From contig JAHEEO010000050.1 of the NCBI GenBank assembly GCA_024640665.1, positions 1 to 14,957 of the forward strand: DNA of 14,957 nucleotides, written 5' to 3'. Origin of the DNA: Rhodospirillales bacterium (GTDB lineage: Bacteria; Pseudomonadota; Gammaproteobacteria; Steroidobacterales; Rariloculaceae). Shown in pieces: positions 1 to 7,588 of this stretch. A model generated the notes under the pieces. That model ran no database searches and was not told the origin of the DNA. It worked only from the letters and a program-made list of their open reading frames with translations. The first letter of the stretch is position 1. Each line of letters starts with the position of its first letter. The position numbers and the translations under genes are program-made.

Positions 1-119
1 CATTCAACGGCGAGCCGGGCCATATCGCATTTACGGCGGATCAAATCTCGGCTAACAAGATGTCCGGTACTTTGTCGCTGTCGGGTAACCCCGTCGCTTT
101 TGTTGCGACCAAATCCTAG
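1..119 (+). CDS. 3' end of an unrecognised protein gene (cut by window edge)
   Basis: An open frame enters from the left edge (first full codon at 3) and ends at a TAG at 117-119, giving 38 C-terminal residues that end in PVAFVATKS. The tail is rich in Ser, Gly, Ala and Thr, with alternating polar and hydrophobic residues (GTLSLSGNPVAFV), as in a beta-strand-rich secreted or periplasmic domain. I do not recognise a family. The next plus-strand gene starts 42 bases downstream, so this could be the first visible member of the operon with the two membrane proteins. That it is coding rests on the open frame to the edge and the tight spacing. The evidence is modest because the piece is short. Confidence 0.5.
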   Translation, partial: FNGEPGHIAFTADQISANKMSGTLSLSGNPVAFVATKS

Positions 120-142
120 TCATTCGAATATCGGCCGAATGA
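120..142. repeat. Inverted repeat (7-bp stem, 9-nt loop) just after a stop codon
   Basis: TCATTCG at 120-126 pairs with CGAATGA at 136-142 around a 9-base loop. It begins right after the stop codon of the partial gene and ends 19 bases before the next start. No T-run follows, so it is not a standard intrinsic terminator. It could be an mRNA-stabilising hairpin, a processing site or an operator, or simply chance. Confidence 0.35.
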
Positions 143-161
143 AATCGGGTAGAGCTGAGCG

Positions 162-677
162 ATGATTTTCTTGTCGTGGCTTGAGCAAACGGCGGTGAGC
201 GTATGGGTACGCGAAGCGCCCACGCTGTGGGCTTTTCCATTTGTTCTCTTCTTGCATACGCTGGGTCTAGGTATCGTTGCTGGTTTCAGCGTGGCACTCA
301 ATATCTGGGTTCTCCGCTTCGCAGATCGGTACCCGCTGCCTCCGCTCGCACCGCTTTTTTCTTTGGCCTGGACCGGCTTCACCGTCAGCCTGATTTCCGG
401 TATTTTGTTGTTAATCGCTTTTCCTACGAAAGCGCTTACGGATCCCGTGTTCTATATCAAGCTCGTATTCATCGCAGGCGCGCTCGTGCAATTGCGCCAG
501 CTTCAGAACTACGTAATGGGCTGCGGCAATTCGTCGTCATTGTTGACGATCAGCAGGCGTATCCGGGTCGGTGCGGGGCTCAGTCTGGCGCTATGGGCTG
601 GCGCAATTCTTACCGGGCGCTTGCTTGCTTATACGTATAACTATTTGATGGCCACTGATTTTCTCATGGGGTTTTAG
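162..677 (+). CDS. DUF6644-like four-helix inner-membrane protein (first of tandem pair)
   Basis: This 171-residue protein is almost entirely membrane-embedded, with hydrophobic stretches at about 22-50, 64-88, 96-113 and 137-158 and no signal peptide or soluble domain. Length and layout match the DUF6644 family of uncharacterised bacterial membrane proteins; this is assigned by memory of the family, not by a search. Notable polar residues in or near the helices are His32 (LHTLGLG), Lys100 (FYIK) and Arg153 (GRLL). The next gene encodes a clear relative with the same residues at the same places. The ATG start has a GAG-containing purine stretch about ten bases upstream. The function is unknown; a structural or redox-linked membrane subunit is possible but not shown. 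Confidence 0.75.
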   Translation: MIFLSWLEQTAVSVWVREAPTLWAFPFVLFLHTLGLGIVAGFSVALNIWVLRFADRYPLPPLAPLFSLAWTGFTVSLISGILLLIAFPTKALTDPVFYIKLVFIAGALVQLRQLQNYVMGCGNSSSLLTISRRIRVGAGLSLALWAGAILTGRLLAYTYNYLMATDFLMGF

Positions 678-678
678 A

Positions 679-1173
679 TTGGAGGCGTTGATTGAATGGC
701 TGTTGGCTACACAGCTTTCTGATTTTATCCTGACGTACCGTTGGGCATGGCCAATTGCCGAGACTGTGCACTTTGTTGGTCTCGTTTTGTTGTTTGGCAG
801 TATTGCTACATTCGATTTTCGAGTGCTGGGCGTAGGTATGGGCATAGCGCCGCGCGCAGTGCATCGATTGGTGCCTTTTGGCGTGCTTGGTTTTTGCCTA
901 TCTGCGCTTACAGGTTTTGCCTTTATATCCGGCACGCCAGACCAGTATTTTTACAACTGGGCCTTTTATGGGAAAGTGACTTTTCTGGTTGTTATGGGGC
1001 TCAACGCCATTTACTTTTATTCGTGCATCTATGCTGAAATAAAGACACTCGGGCCATACGACAGTGCGTCGCGTCTGGCTAAGGTTTCCGCATGCGTTTC
1101 GCTATTTGCGATGGTGGCCATCATGTGCTGCGGTCGAATGCTGACGTTTTTTAGGCCACCAGGCCCTTTTTAA
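679..1173 (+). CDS. DUF6644-like four-helix inner-membrane protein (second of tandem pair)
   Basis: This 164-residue integral membrane protein has hydrophobic segments at about 23-50, 64-86, 96-117 and 135-157. It starts at a TTG one base after the preceding stop, preceded by GGGG about eight bases upstream. The resulting N-terminus MEALIEWL fits the family, so the unusual start is likely real. It is a diverged relative of the upstream gene: His31, Lys100 and Gly152-Arg153 line up with His32, Lys100 and Gly152-Arg153 there. The near-zero spacing implies translational coupling and possibly a heteromeric complex. The family is DUF6644-like, with no known biochemical role. The GNAT gene follows 16 bases later. 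Confidence 0.75.
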   Translation: MEALIEWLLATQLSDFILTYRWAWPIAETVHFVGLVLLFGSIATFDFRVLGVGMGIAPRAVHRLVPFGVLGFCLSALTGFAFISGTPDQYFYNWAFYGKVTFLVVMGLNAIYFYSCIYAEIKTLGPYDSASRLAKVSACVSLFAMVAIMCCGRMLTFFRPPGPF

Positions 1174-1189
1174 CAAAGTCAATTGCCGG

Positions 1190-1771
1190 ATGGAGACAAA
1201 GAGATTGACGAACAAAGTCGTAACGATCGAGACGCCGCGCTTGTTGTTGCGTCCGCTGGAGTGGCAAGACTTCGACGCCTATGCGAAAAATGCCGCCGAT
1301 GCAGACGCAAATCGCTATTTGGGCGGCCCTCAGTCCAGGCCCGTCGCGTGGCGAGGATTCATGACGATGGCGGGTGCTTGGCATTTGCGGGGTGTGTCCA
1401 TGTTTTCGGTGCTTCTCAAAGAAACCAACGAATGGATTGGTCGCGTAGGGCCATGGCAGCCTGAAGGCTGGCCCGGCACGGAAGTTGGCTGGGGAATTTC
1501 CAGGGCATTTTGGAAGCAAGGTTTTGCGACTGAGGCTGCGGCGGCAACAATCGACTGGGCATTCGAAAACCTGGGTTGGGACGATGTTGTTCACACGATC
1601 GATCCGCGCAATCACGCATCCATCATGGTGGCCCAGAAGTTAGGCGCGAGCAATAGAGGCCGTGGGCGTTTGCCTGCACCGTATGAAAACGTCACCGTCG
1701 ATATATGGGGCCAGAGTCGCGAACAGTGGGCGGCCCACAGTGGCCAGCCCGCCAGTGAACAGCCCGCATGA
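1190..1771 (+). CDS. GNAT-family N-acetyltransferase (RimJ/RimL-like)
   Basis: This 193-residue protein has the N-terminal ETPRLLLRPL strand typical of RimJ/RimL-type acetyltransferases, which move an acetyl group from acetyl-CoA to an amine (a protein N-terminus or a small molecule). The EVGWGISRAFWKQGFATEA region (about 97-115) contains the acetyl-CoA pyrophosphate-binding loop of motif A (usually Q/R-x-x-G-x-G/A; here KQGFA). The HTIDPRNHASIMVAQKLG region (135-152) is the classic motif B segment with the N-x-x-S-x-x-x-x-x-K-L-G pattern. The substrate cannot be told from sequence. It follows the membrane-protein pair by 16 bases and is probably co-transcribed. Its 3' end faces kmo across 16 bases. 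Confidence 0.88.
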   Translation: METKRLTNKVVTIETPRLLLRPLEWQDFDAYAKNAADADANRYLGGPQSRPVAWRGFMTMAGAWHLRGVSMFSVLLKETNEWIGRVGPWQPEGWPGTEVGWGISRAFWKQGFATEAAAATIDWAFENLGWDDVVHTIDPRNHASIMVAQKLGASNRGRGRLPAPYENVTVDIWGQSREQWAAHSGQPASEQPA

Positions 1772-1787
1772 GTTCTATGTCGCCGTA

Positions 1788-3137
1788 TTAGGAACTGCTG
1801 CTCAAAGATGCGATGAGTGCATCGGCTGCGTCAAAGTCGACATCAGAAATCCTTTGGGCGTCTTGTGTGAGTTCAATCAGCAGTTGTTTTTGCCGGGCGC
1901 CGCGAGTTTGCGCTTCGCAATAAGGTATCTCCGGGTGGAACATAACCATGGAATAGCGCGGAATAAACTGATTCGGGTATCGCCGTTCGAGTTCCAGGGC
2001 GAGCTCGCGCTGAAGCAGGAATTTCGGGTCACGGACCGTGTCCCGCATCTCCAAGTAGTTTTCGATAGCCATGTCGGCGATGGCTTCCGTGTTGTTCAGG
2101 CGTGCTTGTTCAAACGCATGAAACGTCGCCGCCCAGTCAAGTTGTTTATCCAGCAATTGGTCTAGCACCAGCACATCTTCAAAGGCGGCATTCATACCCT
2201 GCCCGTGAAAAGGCACGATCGCATGTGCGGCGTCACCCATTAGCAAGTAGCGTCCAGAATGACTCCATGGTGCGCAGCGAACGGTTCCAAGGATGCCAGT
2301 CGGATTAGCGGTGAATTGGCCTTGCAGGTCTTCAAACAGCGGCAACGCATCTGGAAACTGGGCTGCGAAGAACGCTTCAATACTTGCTTCGTTGAGCGAC
2401 TGAAAGCTAGTTGTACCAGTCATCGGCAGGAATAGGGTTACGGTAAAACTGCCGTCCTTGTTCGCGAGCGCAATCAGCATGAATTCGCCGCGCGGCCAGA
2501 TATGCAATGCGCCTGGATCTAACGCGAACGTGCCCTTTGCGCGTGCCGCAATGGTCAGCTCCTTGTATCCGTGATCCAAAAACGTTTCGCTGGATTCGAC
2601 AGCTCCCATTCCCTCGAGCGAACGGCGAATTGCGCTGCCTGCGCCATCGGTCGCAAAAACGGTCTTGCTCGGCAGCAGTTCGGTCGCATTGCCGAAGCGG
2701 AGAATCGGGTAGAGTGAATCCGACTCGATACCTGTGCATTCACAATCGAACCGAAAGCGCACTCCGTAGACTTCGGTGGCAATCTTGTATAGCTGAAAAT
2801 TTAATTCCGACCGTGATACGGAATAGATGCACTCTTGTGACGACTGACCGTACGGGACGAAAGCAGGCGGCTTACCAACTTCATGCAGCATGCGTCCTGC
2901 CATTGGAATCAGCAGCGGCTCGATGGCGTCAAACGCCTCAAATTTCTCTAAGGCTGCAATGCCGCGACTTGCCAACGCCAAATTAATGGAGCGGCCGCCG
3001 CTCGATACGGAGTTTTCGTACTGCTGTCGTCGTTCCAGTACCTGCACGCTGAATCCGCGGCGTGCCAGGCAAATAGCCAGCAGATTACCGGCCAAGCCGC
3101 CGCCAAGAATGCACAGCCTTGGGTCATCTGTGCTCAT
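1788..3137 (-). CDS. kmo: Kynurenine 3-monooxygenase
   Basis: This FAD-dependent aromatic hydroxylase converts L-kynurenine to 3-hydroxykynurenine using NADPH and O2. The 449 residues begin with a Rossmann FAD motif (LGGGLAGNLL, 11-20) and the ribose-binding acidic residue at the end of the second strand (Glu35). The FATDGAGSAIR segment (161-171) is the mid-protein DG motif. GYKELTI (190-196) is characteristic of KMO. GDAAHAIVPFHGQGMNAAFED (301-321) is the second FAD (GD) motif. Like other bacterial enzymes, it has no obvious C-terminal membrane anchor of the mammalian kind. Its ATG overlaps the kynU stop by four bases (ATGA), indicating translational coupling. It is the last gene of the minus-strand run and faces the GNAT gene tail to tail. 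Confidence 0.95.
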   Translation of the reverse strand: MSTDDPRLCILGGGLAGNLLAICLARRGFSVQVLERRQQYENSVSSGGRSINLALASRGIAALEKFEAFDAIEPLLIPMAGRMLHEVGKPPAFVPYGQSSQECIYSVSRSELNFQLYKIATEVYGVRFRFDCECTGIESDSLYPILRFGNATELLPSKTVFATDGAGSAIRRSLEGMGAVESSETFLDHGYKELTIAARAKGTFALDPGALHIWPRGEFMLIALANKDGSFTVTLFLPMTGTTSFQSLNEASIEAFFAAQFPDALPLFEDLQGQFTANPTGILGTVRCAPWSHSGRYLLMGDAAHAIVPFHGQGMNAAFEDVLVLDQLLDKQLDWAATFHAFEQARLNNTEAIADMAIENYLEMRDTVRDPKFLLQRELALELERRYPNQFIPRYSMVMFHPEIPYCEAQTRGARQKQLLIELTQDAQRISDVDFDAADALIASLSSSS

Positions 3138-4411
3138 CCGAGTACTTTCTTCAGTGCCGTCACTGCGCCGTGAACGTCTTTGAAGCTGTTGTAAATGGGT
3201 GCGGCAGCCATGCGAATGATATTCGGCTCGCGCGTATCAACAATGACGCCCAGCTGCTCGAGCGCCTCTGCGACATGCTGCGCGCTCACTGATTGCCCGC
3301 TCAGCTGGAGTGATAACTGAGCGCCGCGTAAGGCAGGCTTGTCTGGCGTGATGATCTGAACGCTTTTGCCACACTGTGTTTCCAGGGCGGACTGCAAGAA
3401 GGCGCTGAGCCGCGTCGATTTCTTGTGCAGGTTGTGAATGCCAGCGCGCATGTGCAGGTCGAGTGCCACGCGCAGCGCAACCATCGCCAAAATAGGTGGA
3501 TTGCTGAGCTGCCATCCTTGTGCGCCCGGAATCGGGCGAAAGTCGGGTTCCATCAGGAAGCGGCGCGATTCATCGTGGCCCCACCAACCGGCGAGACGCG
3601 GCAGGGCTTGATTGCCGTGCTTGTCATGAACGAAGCAGCCGCCAATTGCACCTGGCCCGCCGTTTAGATACTTGTAGCCGCACCAGACAGCGATATCGAC
3701 TTCCCACGTGTGCAGACGCAGCGGAATGTTGCCGATCGCATGCGCCAGGTCGAAGCCGATGAGTGCGCCATGTTGATGCGCGACACGAGTCAACGCGCGA
3801 ATATCCAAAACCTGCCCGCTCAGATACTGAACGCCGGGAAGCCATACGACGGCAACGTCGTTGGCATTGCGTTGCAGGCACGCGTCCAAATCTTCGGCGG
3901 TCAGGCCCACATTTGGATCCTGTGGTTCCAGCTCCAACAAGTTCACAGTCGGGTCGAGGCCATGATGCTGAAGCTGGGATACCGCGGCATAACGATCCGA
4001 TGGAAAAGCGCCGGCTTCCAAAACAATCTTGCTGCGGCGGCCTTGCGGCCGGAAAAAACTCGCGAGCAAGAGATGCATGTTGACTGTAAGCGAGTTCATG
4101 GCCACAACTTCTGCTTGGCGTGCGCCTGCTAGTTTTGCCAGCTGCGGAGTGAGGCGTTTGTGATAATCGAACCATCCGCCAGCAGCGGAAAAGTGGCCAT
4201 GTACTGCCGAATTGGCCCAGACATCGAGTTCGTGCCCGACCGCCTTGGGTACGCGCTTGGGCATTAAGCCCAAGGAATGTCCGCACAAGTAGATGGCAGC
4301 GCTGTCGTGGTGCCGTGGAAAGGCAAACTGTCGGCGCAGCGGCGCGAGCGAGTCCGATTTGTCCAGTGCGCTCGCGACTGCCGCAGAACTGTCTTTTGAA
4401 CGCATTGTCAT
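3134..4411 (-). CDS. kynU: Kynureninase
   Basis: This PLP-dependent hydrolase cleaves 3-hydroxykynurenine to 3-hydroxyanthranilate and alanine (and kynurenine to anthranilate). From the ATG at 4411 it has 425 residues. The Schiff-base lysine is in CGYKYLNGGPG (Lys247). The PLP-contact Asp is in GFDLAHAIGN (Asp221), and the FPSDRY loop (136-141) contributes cofactor contacts. The N-terminal ALDKSDSLAPLRRQFAFP and the CGHSLGLMPK segment match the family. An in-frame ATG at 4453 would overlap haaO by 37 bases, has no ribosome-binding site and adds 14 atypical residues. The ATG at 4411, five bases past the haaO stop with GAG nine bases upstream, fits better. An ATG two codons further in is also possible. 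The gene overlaps kmo by four bases. Confidence 0.95.
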   Translation of the reverse strand: MTMRSKDSSAAVASALDKSDSLAPLRRQFAFPRHHDSAAIYLCGHSLGLMPKRVPKAVGHELDVWANSAVHGHFSAAGGWFDYHKRLTPQLAKLAGARQAEVVAMNSLTVNMHLLLASFFRPQGRRSKIVLEAGAFPSDRYAAVSQLQHHGLDPTVNLLELEPQDPNVGLTAEDLDACLQRNANDVAVVWLPGVQYLSGQVLDIRALTRVAHQHGALIGFDLAHAIGNIPLRLHTWEVDIAVWCGYKYLNGGPGAIGGCFVHDKHGNQALPRLAGWWGHDESRRFLMEPDFRPIPGAQGWQLSNPPILAMVALRVALDLHMRAGIHNLHKKSTRLSAFLQSALETQCGKSVQIITPDKPALRGAQLSLQLSGQSVSAQHVAEALEQLGVIVDTREPNIIRMAAAPIYNSFKDVHGAVTALKKVLG

Positions 4412-4416
4412 TACAT

Positions 4417-4929
4417 CTAACTCGGTGGGTTCAGATGTCCGCAGCGATTGCATGTGCGCAACGATTTGTCATCTGCGAATCGCTTCAGCACAGGCGGCAG
4501 ATCATTGACGATATCGCCGACATGCAGGAATTCTTCGTGGAGCTTTCCCCCGCATTCGCTACAAAACCACATAAAACCATCGAGTTCGTCTTTGTGACGT
4601 TGACGTTCCACGACCAGACCGATTGTGTTTTCGAACCTTTGGGGCGAGTGCGGTACGCGCGGTGGCAGCATGAACATCTGGCCCTCGCCAATAGTGATAT
4701 CGTGGAATTCGCCTTCTTGAACAGTCTTTAACACCATGTCGCCCTCGATTTGATAAAATAATTCCGGGCCTTCATCAACGTGGAAGTCTGACCGAGAATT
4801 CGGGCCACCGACGATCATGACGATAAATTCCGATCCCGCATAAATTTCTCGGTTGGCAACGGGCGGCTTCAGTAAGTCGCGATTAGCGTCAATCCACTCG
4901 CGCAGATTGAACGGCAGCGCAATATCCAT
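4417..4929 (-). CDS. haaO: 3-hydroxyanthranilate 3,4-dioxygenase
   Basis: This non-heme Fe(II) cupin dioxygenase opens the ring of 3-hydroxyanthranilate to 2-amino-3-carboxymuconate semialdehyde, which cyclises to quinolinate. The 170-residue protein carries the iron ligands His50 and Glu56 (FHVDEGPELFYQ) and His94 (PRVPHSPQR). It also has the C-terminal rubredoxin-like metal site of bacterial HAO: CSEC at 123-126 and CNRC at 160-163. These positions are each within two residues of the known Cupriavidus enzyme from memory. The start is decided by GGAG six bases before the ATG at 4929; an in-frame TTG at 4941 would add four residues and swallow that site. It lies 49 bases after apaH and five bases before kynU. 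The alternative symbol nbaC is used in some species. Confidence 0.95.
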   Translation of the reverse strand: MDIALPFNLREWIDANRDLLKPPVANREIYAGSEFIVMIVGGPNSRSDFHVDEGPELFYQIEGDMVLKTVQEGEFHDITIGEGQMFMLPPRVPHSPQRFENTIGLVVERQRHKDELDGFMWFCSECGGKLHEEFLHVGDIVNDLPPVLKRFADDKSLRTCNRCGHLNPPS

Positions 4930-4978
4930 GTGAAACTCCAAGACTGCTGAAGGCCAATTATGCCGTGAACCGGCGTTG

Positions 4979-5794
4979 TTAGGCTTCGCAGTTAACGCGC
5001 GTGCGTGGGTGGGAAGACTTTTTGAGCTTTATGGCCGTCAATCGGCGCCCCCAAATGCAGCCGCTGTCCAGCGCAGTAAAATTTCTGCCTTCGAAGAATC
5101 CGAGGGCGGACCAGTGGCCGAAAAAGATATGTGTGGCTTTGGCCTTTCTATTGGGTACTTGAAACCATGGCACAAGCTGTTTTGGCTGAGTGCCAGGCGG
5201 ACCCGAGTACTCCATATCTAGGTTGCCTCGCTTATCGCAAAAACGCATGCGCGTCAGCGCGTTTATCGTATAGCGGCGCTGCGCTGCACTGCTCAACGAC
5301 TTCGACCAAGTCGTAGGCAGGTTGCCATACATCGCCTTAAGAGCGGCAGTCCAGTCGTCACTCTGCAGCAACGATTCGATTTTGCCTGCCTGCCGCAGCG
5401 TTCGATTGACGGTCCAGCTCGGCGGAACACCGGCATGGACCAGCAGACGGTTCATCGACGGGTCATGAATGACCAACGGGCGATGCCGTAACCACTCAAG
5501 CAGTTCCTCGGAATCCTTGGCACGCAGTACATCGCTAAATGTATCGTTGCCGTTGAGTGGCCGGATGCCAGCCGCAACTGCGAGCAAATGCAGATCGTGA
5601 TTGCCGAGCACGCACTGTGCCGAATCTCCCAAGCTCATCACATGCCGCAGTACTTTCAAGGATTGAGGGCCGCGATTGACCAGATCGCCAACCAACCAAA
5701 GGCGGTCGTTCTTCGGATTGAAGTTAATGCGCTTCAGCAGCTTGGCGAATGCCCCATAGCAGCCTTGAATGTCGCCGATCGCGTAGAGGGCCAT
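4979..5794 (-). CDS. apaH: Bis(5'-nucleosyl)-tetraphosphatase, symmetrical (Ap4A hydrolase)
   Basis: ApaH hydrolyses diadenosine tetraphosphate to two ADP and removes Np4-type caps from RNA. The 271-residue protein (E. coli about 280) has the full metallophosphoesterase set: GDIQG (7-11), GDLVNRG (36-42), GNHD (64-67), VHAG (119-122) and GHW (226-228). The typical LDSGCIWG follows near the C-terminus (242-249). The frame is open further upstream, but MALYAIGDIQG is the conserved family N-terminus and starts at 5794, ten bases after the rsmA stop. The ribosome-binding site is weak (GGA about 13 bases upstream), so coupling to rsmA translation is likely. apaG, normally between rsmA and apaH, is absent. 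Confidence 0.95.
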   Translation of the reverse strand: MALYAIGDIQGCYGAFAKLLKRINFNPKNDRLWLVGDLVNRGPQSLKVLRHVMSLGDSAQCVLGNHDLHLLAVAAGIRPLNGNDTFSDVLRAKDSEELLEWLRHRPLVIHDPSMNRLLVHAGVPPSWTVNRTLRQAGKIESLLQSDDWTAALKAMYGNLPTTWSKSLSSAAQRRYTINALTRMRFCDKRGNLDMEYSGPPGTQPKQLVPWFQVPNRKAKATHIFFGHWSALGFFEGRNFTALDSGCIWGRRLTAIKLKKSSHPRTRVNCEA

Positions 5795-5804
5795 GGTTTT
5801 CGGT

Positions 5805-6581
5805 TTAGTCCAAAAGGTCGGCCAGCTGTGCAAACACGGCTGGGGCCAGGGTTTCTGCCCGGGTGCGCGGGTCAATTTCGAGCTGCGCCAATTTATCGTG
5901 AGAGATCATGCCGCGCAACGATCGGCCGATGGTTTTCCTGCGCATCGAAAACAGATGGCTTACCAGCTTCGCAAAGGCCTGTTCATCGCGCACTGGAAAC
6001 CTCGGCGTCTCGAGAATTTTGAGTCGCACCATGCTCGACATGACCTTCGGTGGAGGTAAAAACGAGCCCGGCCGGATATCGAAACATTTCGTAATTTCAG
6101 TCCAGCGCGAAAGCATGATGGTCAGCCGTCCATAGGTCTTATTGCCCGGTGAAGCCGTCATTCTGTCGACTACTTCTTTCTGCAGCATGAAGTGCATATC
6201 CGATACTATCGTCCGAAATCCAAGCACATGAAACAAGATCGGCGTGGAGATATTGTAAGGAAGATTGCCAACAACGCGTAATTTTTCTGGTCCGCTGCGA
6301 AGCACGCCGAAATTGAATTTTAAGGCGTCTGCATGATGAATTATCACGGCGGGAATGTTCTCAAGATCGCGCTTGAGCTCTTCTGCCAGCCGTTGGTCCA
6401 CTTCAACGACATCGAGCCTGCGAACCAATTGGGATAGTGGTTTCGTCAGCGCGCCAAGGCCGCCCCCTATCTCAACTAAATGCTCGTCATCGTTTGGCGA
6501 AATCTCGCGGACGATGCGATTTACTATGTTTGCATCATGCAGAAAATGTTGGCCGTATCGTTTCCGCGGCTGGATCATCAC
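5805..6581 (-). CDS. rsmA: 16S rRNA (adenine1518-N6/adenine1519-N6)-dimethyltransferase
   Basis: RsmA (KsgA) uses S-adenosylmethionine to dimethylate two adjacent adenines in the 3'-terminal hairpin of 16S rRNA during small-subunit assembly. The 258-residue protein has the family N-terminus KRYGQHFLHD (7-16), the SAM-binding VEIGGGLGALT (36-46), the acidic VEVDQRL after strand two, and the catalytic NLPY motif (106-109). The C-terminal helical RNA-binding part (SMRRKTIGRSLRG) is also recognisable. Translation can start at GTG 6581, with GGAA eight bases upstream and a 4-base overlap with pdxA, or at the adjoining ATG 6578, which overlaps by one base. The protein differs by one residue. It sits between pdxA and apaH as in E. 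coli. Confidence 0.96.
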   Translation of the reverse strand: MMIQPRKRYGQHFLHDANIVNRIVREISPNDDEHLVEIGGGLGALTKPLSQLVRRLDVVEVDQRLAEELKRDLENIPAVIIHHADALKFNFGVLRSGPEKLRVVGNLPYNISTPILFHVLGFRTIVSDMHFMLQKEVVDRMTASPGNKTYGRLTIMLSRWTEITKCFDIRPGSFLPPPKVMSSMVRLKILETPRFPVRDEQAFAKLVSHLFSMRRKTIGRSLRGMISHDKLAQLEIDPRTRAETLAPAVFAQLADLLD

Positions 6582-7588
6582 TGAGCGCGTTCCGGGCCGT
6601 CCTCTTCAGGAACTTCGACGAGAGTGGCCGCCAGCGAGAGCGCTGCTTTTAGACTCTGATGCTTGGCTTTGCCCGTGCCTGCCAACGTGAGTGCCGTGCC
6701 ATGATCAACTGACGTGCGAATGATCGGCAGGCCTAGTGTCACATTGACGATTTCTCCAAAACCTTGTGCTTTGAGCGGAGTTAGACCTTGGTCGTGGTAC
6801 ATCGCCAGCACCGCATCGAATCCGGCTAATGACTCGGCCGTGAAAGCCGTATCCGCTGAACGGGGGCCGACGACATCCATTCCCGCAGCGCGCAGTTCCG
6901 CAAGGGTTGGCGCGATAATATCGCGTTCCTCGCTGCCCAGAGCACCGTCTTCCCCAGCATGCGGATTGAGTCCAAGCACGAGTATGCGGGGTGCCGGCAG
7001 GTGAAAAAGCCGCTGCAGATCGCCGTGCAGAACAGCAACGATTGCGCGCAGGCGAGCGGCTGTAATCGCATCCGGCACCTCGCGCAGTGGCAAATGCGTT
7101 GTGACGAGCGCCACGCGCAAGCTCCCTCTGCTCAATAGCATGACCGGTAACGGCGTTCCACAGAGCTCGGCCAGAAATTCGGTATGCCCGGTGAACGCAA
7201 CGCCTGATGCCGCGATGATGCTCTTGTGCACGGGTGCGGTGACCAGTGCGCCATAGCGACCCTGCAAGCAGCCGCTGCCACCTTCTCGCAGCATTTTCAG
7301 TACGTATTGAGCGTTACGCTGATCGAGTCGGCCTGGTACCACCGGAGCATGGCTAGCGATGTGGAGAACCTGCATTTCGCCTGCTTGATGGCGCGTAGCT
7401 GCTTGCGGCGCATTCAGTACTCGAATATCGACAGGGTAGTTGAGCATGTCAGCGCGTGCTCTCAGCATTTCAGCATCGCCTAGGAATACCAGCGGGTCAG
7501 TGCTTGCATCCATTGCTGCCATCAGACAAATGTCGGGGCCGATACCAGCTGGTTCTCCAGTGCTTACGGCAATGATAGATTCGCGCAC
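6578..7588 (-). CDS. pdxA: 4-hydroxythreonine-4-phosphate dehydrogenase
   Basis: PdxA oxidises 4-phosphohydroxy-L-threonine with NAD+ in the DXP-dependent route to pyridoxal 5'-phosphate. The 336-residue protein shows STGEPAGIGP (9-18), TAPVHK (117-122) and FTGHTEFLAEL (132-142). The three metal-binding histidines are His165 (TTHLPL), His210 (NPHAGEDG) and His265 (MYHDQGLTPLK), each within one residue of E. coli. The GFGEIVNVTLGLPIIRTSVDHGTA block (277-299) is highly conserved. It starts at GTG 7588 with GGAG six bases upstream. The gap to surA is 48 bases and contains a small GCCGC/GCGGC inverted repeat just before the ribosome-binding site. The gene overlaps rsmA. Its product, PLP, is the cofactor of kynureninase encoded downstream. 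Confidence 0.96.
   Translation of the reverse strand: MRESIIAVSTGEPAGIGPDICLMAAMDASTDPLVFLGDAEMLRARADMLNYPVDIRVLNAPQAATRHQAGEMQVLHIASHAPVVPGRLDQRNAQYVLKMLREGGSGCLQGRYGALVTAPVHKSIIAASGVAFTGHTEFLAELCGTPLPVMLLSRGSLRVALVTTHLPLREVPDAITAARLRAIVAVLHGDLQRLFHLPAPRILVLGLNPHAGEDGALGSEERDIIAPTLAELRAAGMDVVGPRSADTAFTAESLAGFDAVLAMYHDQGLTPLKAQGFGEIVNVTLGLPIIRTSVDHGTALTLAGTGKAKHQSLKAALSLAATLVEVPEEDGPERAQ

Noticed and set aside
3624..4286. A 220-codon minus-strand frame inside kynU
   Set aside because: It is Arg-rich with no recognisable motifs, and kynU in the other frame carries all family motifs.
4417..4453. A 37-base overlap between kynU and haaO implied by the kynU ATG at 4453
   Set aside because: That ATG has no ribosome-binding site and adds residues not typical of kynureninase. 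The ATG at 4411, just past the haaO stop, fits the family N-terminus better.
4930..4978. A terminator between apaH and haaO
   Set aside because: A GCCG/CGGC stem of only four pairs with no T-run is present on the minus strand, too weak to call.
5795..5875. A 27-residue N-terminal extension of ApaH
   Set aside because: The upstream codons overlap rsmA and the extension (rich in Trp and Pro) is unlike ApaH. MALYAIGDIQG at 5794 is the conserved start.
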